The position numbers were made by a program, and so were the translations under genes. 64,000 bases of DNA, taken from assembly GCF_000328475.2 (NCBI RefSeq), contig NC_026489.1:124001-188000 (forward strand), read 5' to 3'. The notes beneath the pieces were generated by a model. The model made no database searches, was not told the DNA's origin, and saw only the letters and a list, made by a program, of their open reading frames with translations. Every line of letters begins with the position of its first letter. The first letter of the stretch is position 1. This document shows positions 62,918 through 64,000 of the stretch, piece by piece. This DNA comes from Mycosarcoma maydis. Lineage: Eukaryota; Basidiomycota; Ustilaginomycetes; Ustilaginales.

Positions 62918-63832
62918 CTATGATGGCTCGTGACCTGATAGCGATCTTGGTTCGTCGCTGACACCTTCGCTGAGGCCATCGCTGTGTGCGCCGATGAGTG
63001 CTTCGCTGAGAGTGTCGCTCAGATCTTCTAGTTGGCCGCTGACATGGCAAGGTGTAGCGGTAGTGGTGGCGGAATTGGCTCTGGTTGAAGCTCTTGTTGT
63101 CCGCGTGGCTTTTGGCTTGGAGCTGCGTGTTGTGCGAGGCCGCGACTCGAGCGATCGGCGTGTTGCAGTAGAGTTGGGTTTGGCAACTGCATGGCTCGAC
63201 TTGCCAAGCACGTAGTCGAGCCAGCGCTTCCAAGACTGTGCTCGTTTAGCCGCCATCTTTTCGGCTCGACGTCGCTCGAATGCGGCTCGATACCTTTCGT
63301 ATCCTTCGCGAAACTCTGGACTGACGCTACTACTAAAGATGAGTTCGCCTCGGCTGTTCTGCGCGGGAGGTATCGACCAGGACGACGTGCTCGACGTTGA
63401 CGAGCTTGCAGCACTCCGAATACGCGTGTTGAGATGCATGTTGAAGTTACGCAAACTGCGGTTCGCCTGTGGAACGAACTTGTTCGCCGACCGAATGCGC
63501 TCGGCATGCATGCCACTGGCAAAAAACAGAAACAGCGTCGTCAGACAGATCATAAGCACACCAGCTAGACTGTACTGCAGAAACACGGACGATCGCGGAG
63601 AGATCACCACAAAGTGCGACAGACACACGATAAAGCTGATAAAGCCAAACAGCAGCATTTCGTACTTGCGCTTTCGCGCCTGCAATCGAGCCGCATTCTG
63701 TTTGAGCCGTTCTTCAAAGATGAGCAGATCGCGAAACGTGGCTGCATCCGCGGTAGGGTGGAACGGCGTTTCTGGCTCCTTGTCAGCTTCTCTATGCTGC
63801 GTGCGACCTCGAAGCGATCCCTTGGGTGGCAT
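62918..63832 (-). CDS. SPO7: SPO7-like regulatory subunit of the Nem1 phosphatase
   Basis: ER/nuclear-envelope membrane protein that binds the Nem1 phosphatase, which dephosphorylates the lipin Pah1 and so controls triacylglycerol synthesis and nuclear shape. 304 residues from the ATG at 63832 (MPPKGSLRGRTQH). Conserved core: FRDLLIFEERLKQNAARLQ near 31-49, ARKRKYEMLL, two membrane helices (FGFISFIVCLSHFVVI and YSLAGVLMICLTTLFLFFAS), then SANKFVPQANRSLRNFNMHL, and EFREGYERYRAAFERRRAEK. The C-terminal 100 residues are Ser/Arg/Thr-rich. An in-frame ATG at 63943 would add 37 residues (repeats of RIASH), but just after it the sequence AAG-GTAAGC looks like a splice donor, so the upstream part may be leader. 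Confidence 0.9.
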   Translation of the reverse strand: MPPKGSLRGRTQHREADKEPETPFHPTADAATFRDLLIFEERLKQNAARLQARKRKYEMLLFGFISFIVCLSHFVVISPRSSVFLQYSLAGVLMICLTTLFLFFASGMHAERIRSANKFVPQANRSLRNFNMHLNTRIRSAASSSTSSTSSWSIPPAQNSRGELIFSSSVSPEFREGYERYRAAFERRRAEKMAAKRAQSWKRWLDYVLGKSSHAVAKPNSTATRRSLESRPRTTRSSKPKATRTTRASTRANSATTTATPCHVSGQLEDLSDTLSEALIGAHSDGLSEGVSDEPRSLSGHEPS

Positions 63833-64000
63833 TGTATGCCATGGTATGCGATGAGAGGCGATGCGATGCGATGCGATGCGGAGCGGACGTGGTGGTGTTG
63901 TCGAGCGAGATGATCGTGGATGCTTGCTTACCTTTATTTTCATTTCGCTTGGCAGGTCGCTCTTGGCTGTCTCACTCGTTGCTTGTAAATCGTGAATCGT
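63833..64000. other. SPO7 upstream region
   Basis: Includes tandem GCGAT units (about 63850-63883), a possible leader splice donor GTAAGC on the minus strand near 63931, and an AATCGTGAATCGT motif at the very edge. Confidence 0.5.

Noticed and set aside
1..64000. Transposons, CRISPR arrays, rRNA or spliceosomal RNA genes
   Set aside because: No transposase or reverse transcriptase fragment, no long terminal or direct repeats with spacers, and no recognisable RNA gene signatures were found; the short tandem repeats are explained as microsatellites and the heptamer family.

Overview
The window looks like a chromosomal segment of a basidiomycete smut fungus (Ustilaginales), close to Ustilago maydis or Sporisorium. 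This rests on the gene content (fungal-specific elongation factor 3, Kre9-like secreted protein, SPX-EXS transporter, diaphanous-type formin), the very long intron-poor reading frames with Ser/Pro/Ala-rich linkers, short GT-AG introns where introns occur, and intergenic DNA filled with a degenerate 7-bp motif (TCGTGAn). The species is inferred, not proven. Some protein starts given here lie downstream of the longest open frame, because only those have an ATG.

Layout, left to right. 0-11 kb: N-terminal part of an unrecognised Ser/Pro-rich protein (minus, cut by the window edge); a cyclophilin H interrupted by a 100-N assembly gap; transaldolase; and a three-exon gene whose single frame joins an RRT8/EI24-like membrane protein to a complete UreD urease accessory domain. 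11-26 kb, all on the minus strand: MRS2 mitochondrial Mg2+ channel; an 1866-residue diaphanous-related formin; a 1430-residue protein ending in a UBE3D/HECT_2-type ubiquitin ligase domain after a 602-bp intron. 26-31 kb: a gene-poor stretch of about 5.5 kb with microsatellites, a 7-bp minisatellite, TCGTGAn clusters and two short telomere-like strings. 31-42 kb: a small secreted Kre9/KNH-like protein, an SPX-EXS (SYG1/XPR1) phosphate transporter, exocyst subunit EXO84, mitochondrial ribosomal protein uS15m and an RBM18-like RRM protein. 42-56 kb: DOP1, the TFIIH helicase RAD3/XPD, and eEF3. 56-61 kb: a second gene-poor stretch rich in repeats. 61-64 kb: an unrecognised Ser-rich protein with a compact C-terminal domain, and SPO7.

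Most genes are conserved housekeeping genes with no operon-like functional grouping. Loose themes are polarity and membrane traffic (formin, EXO84, DOP1), organelles (MRS2, uS15m), lipid and nuclear-envelope control (SPO7), and phosphate and nickel/urea metabolism. Divergent pairs share promoters: SPX-EXS/EXO84, RBM18/DOP1 and RAD3/eEF3.

The most noteworthy items are the RRT8-UreD fusion frame, the UBE3D-type domain on a long disordered protein, the heptameric intergenic repeat family with hairpin-forming copies, the isolated small secreted protein, and the broken reading frame of the cyclophilin beside the assembly gap. No mobile element, CRISPR array, rRNA or tRNA could be supported.
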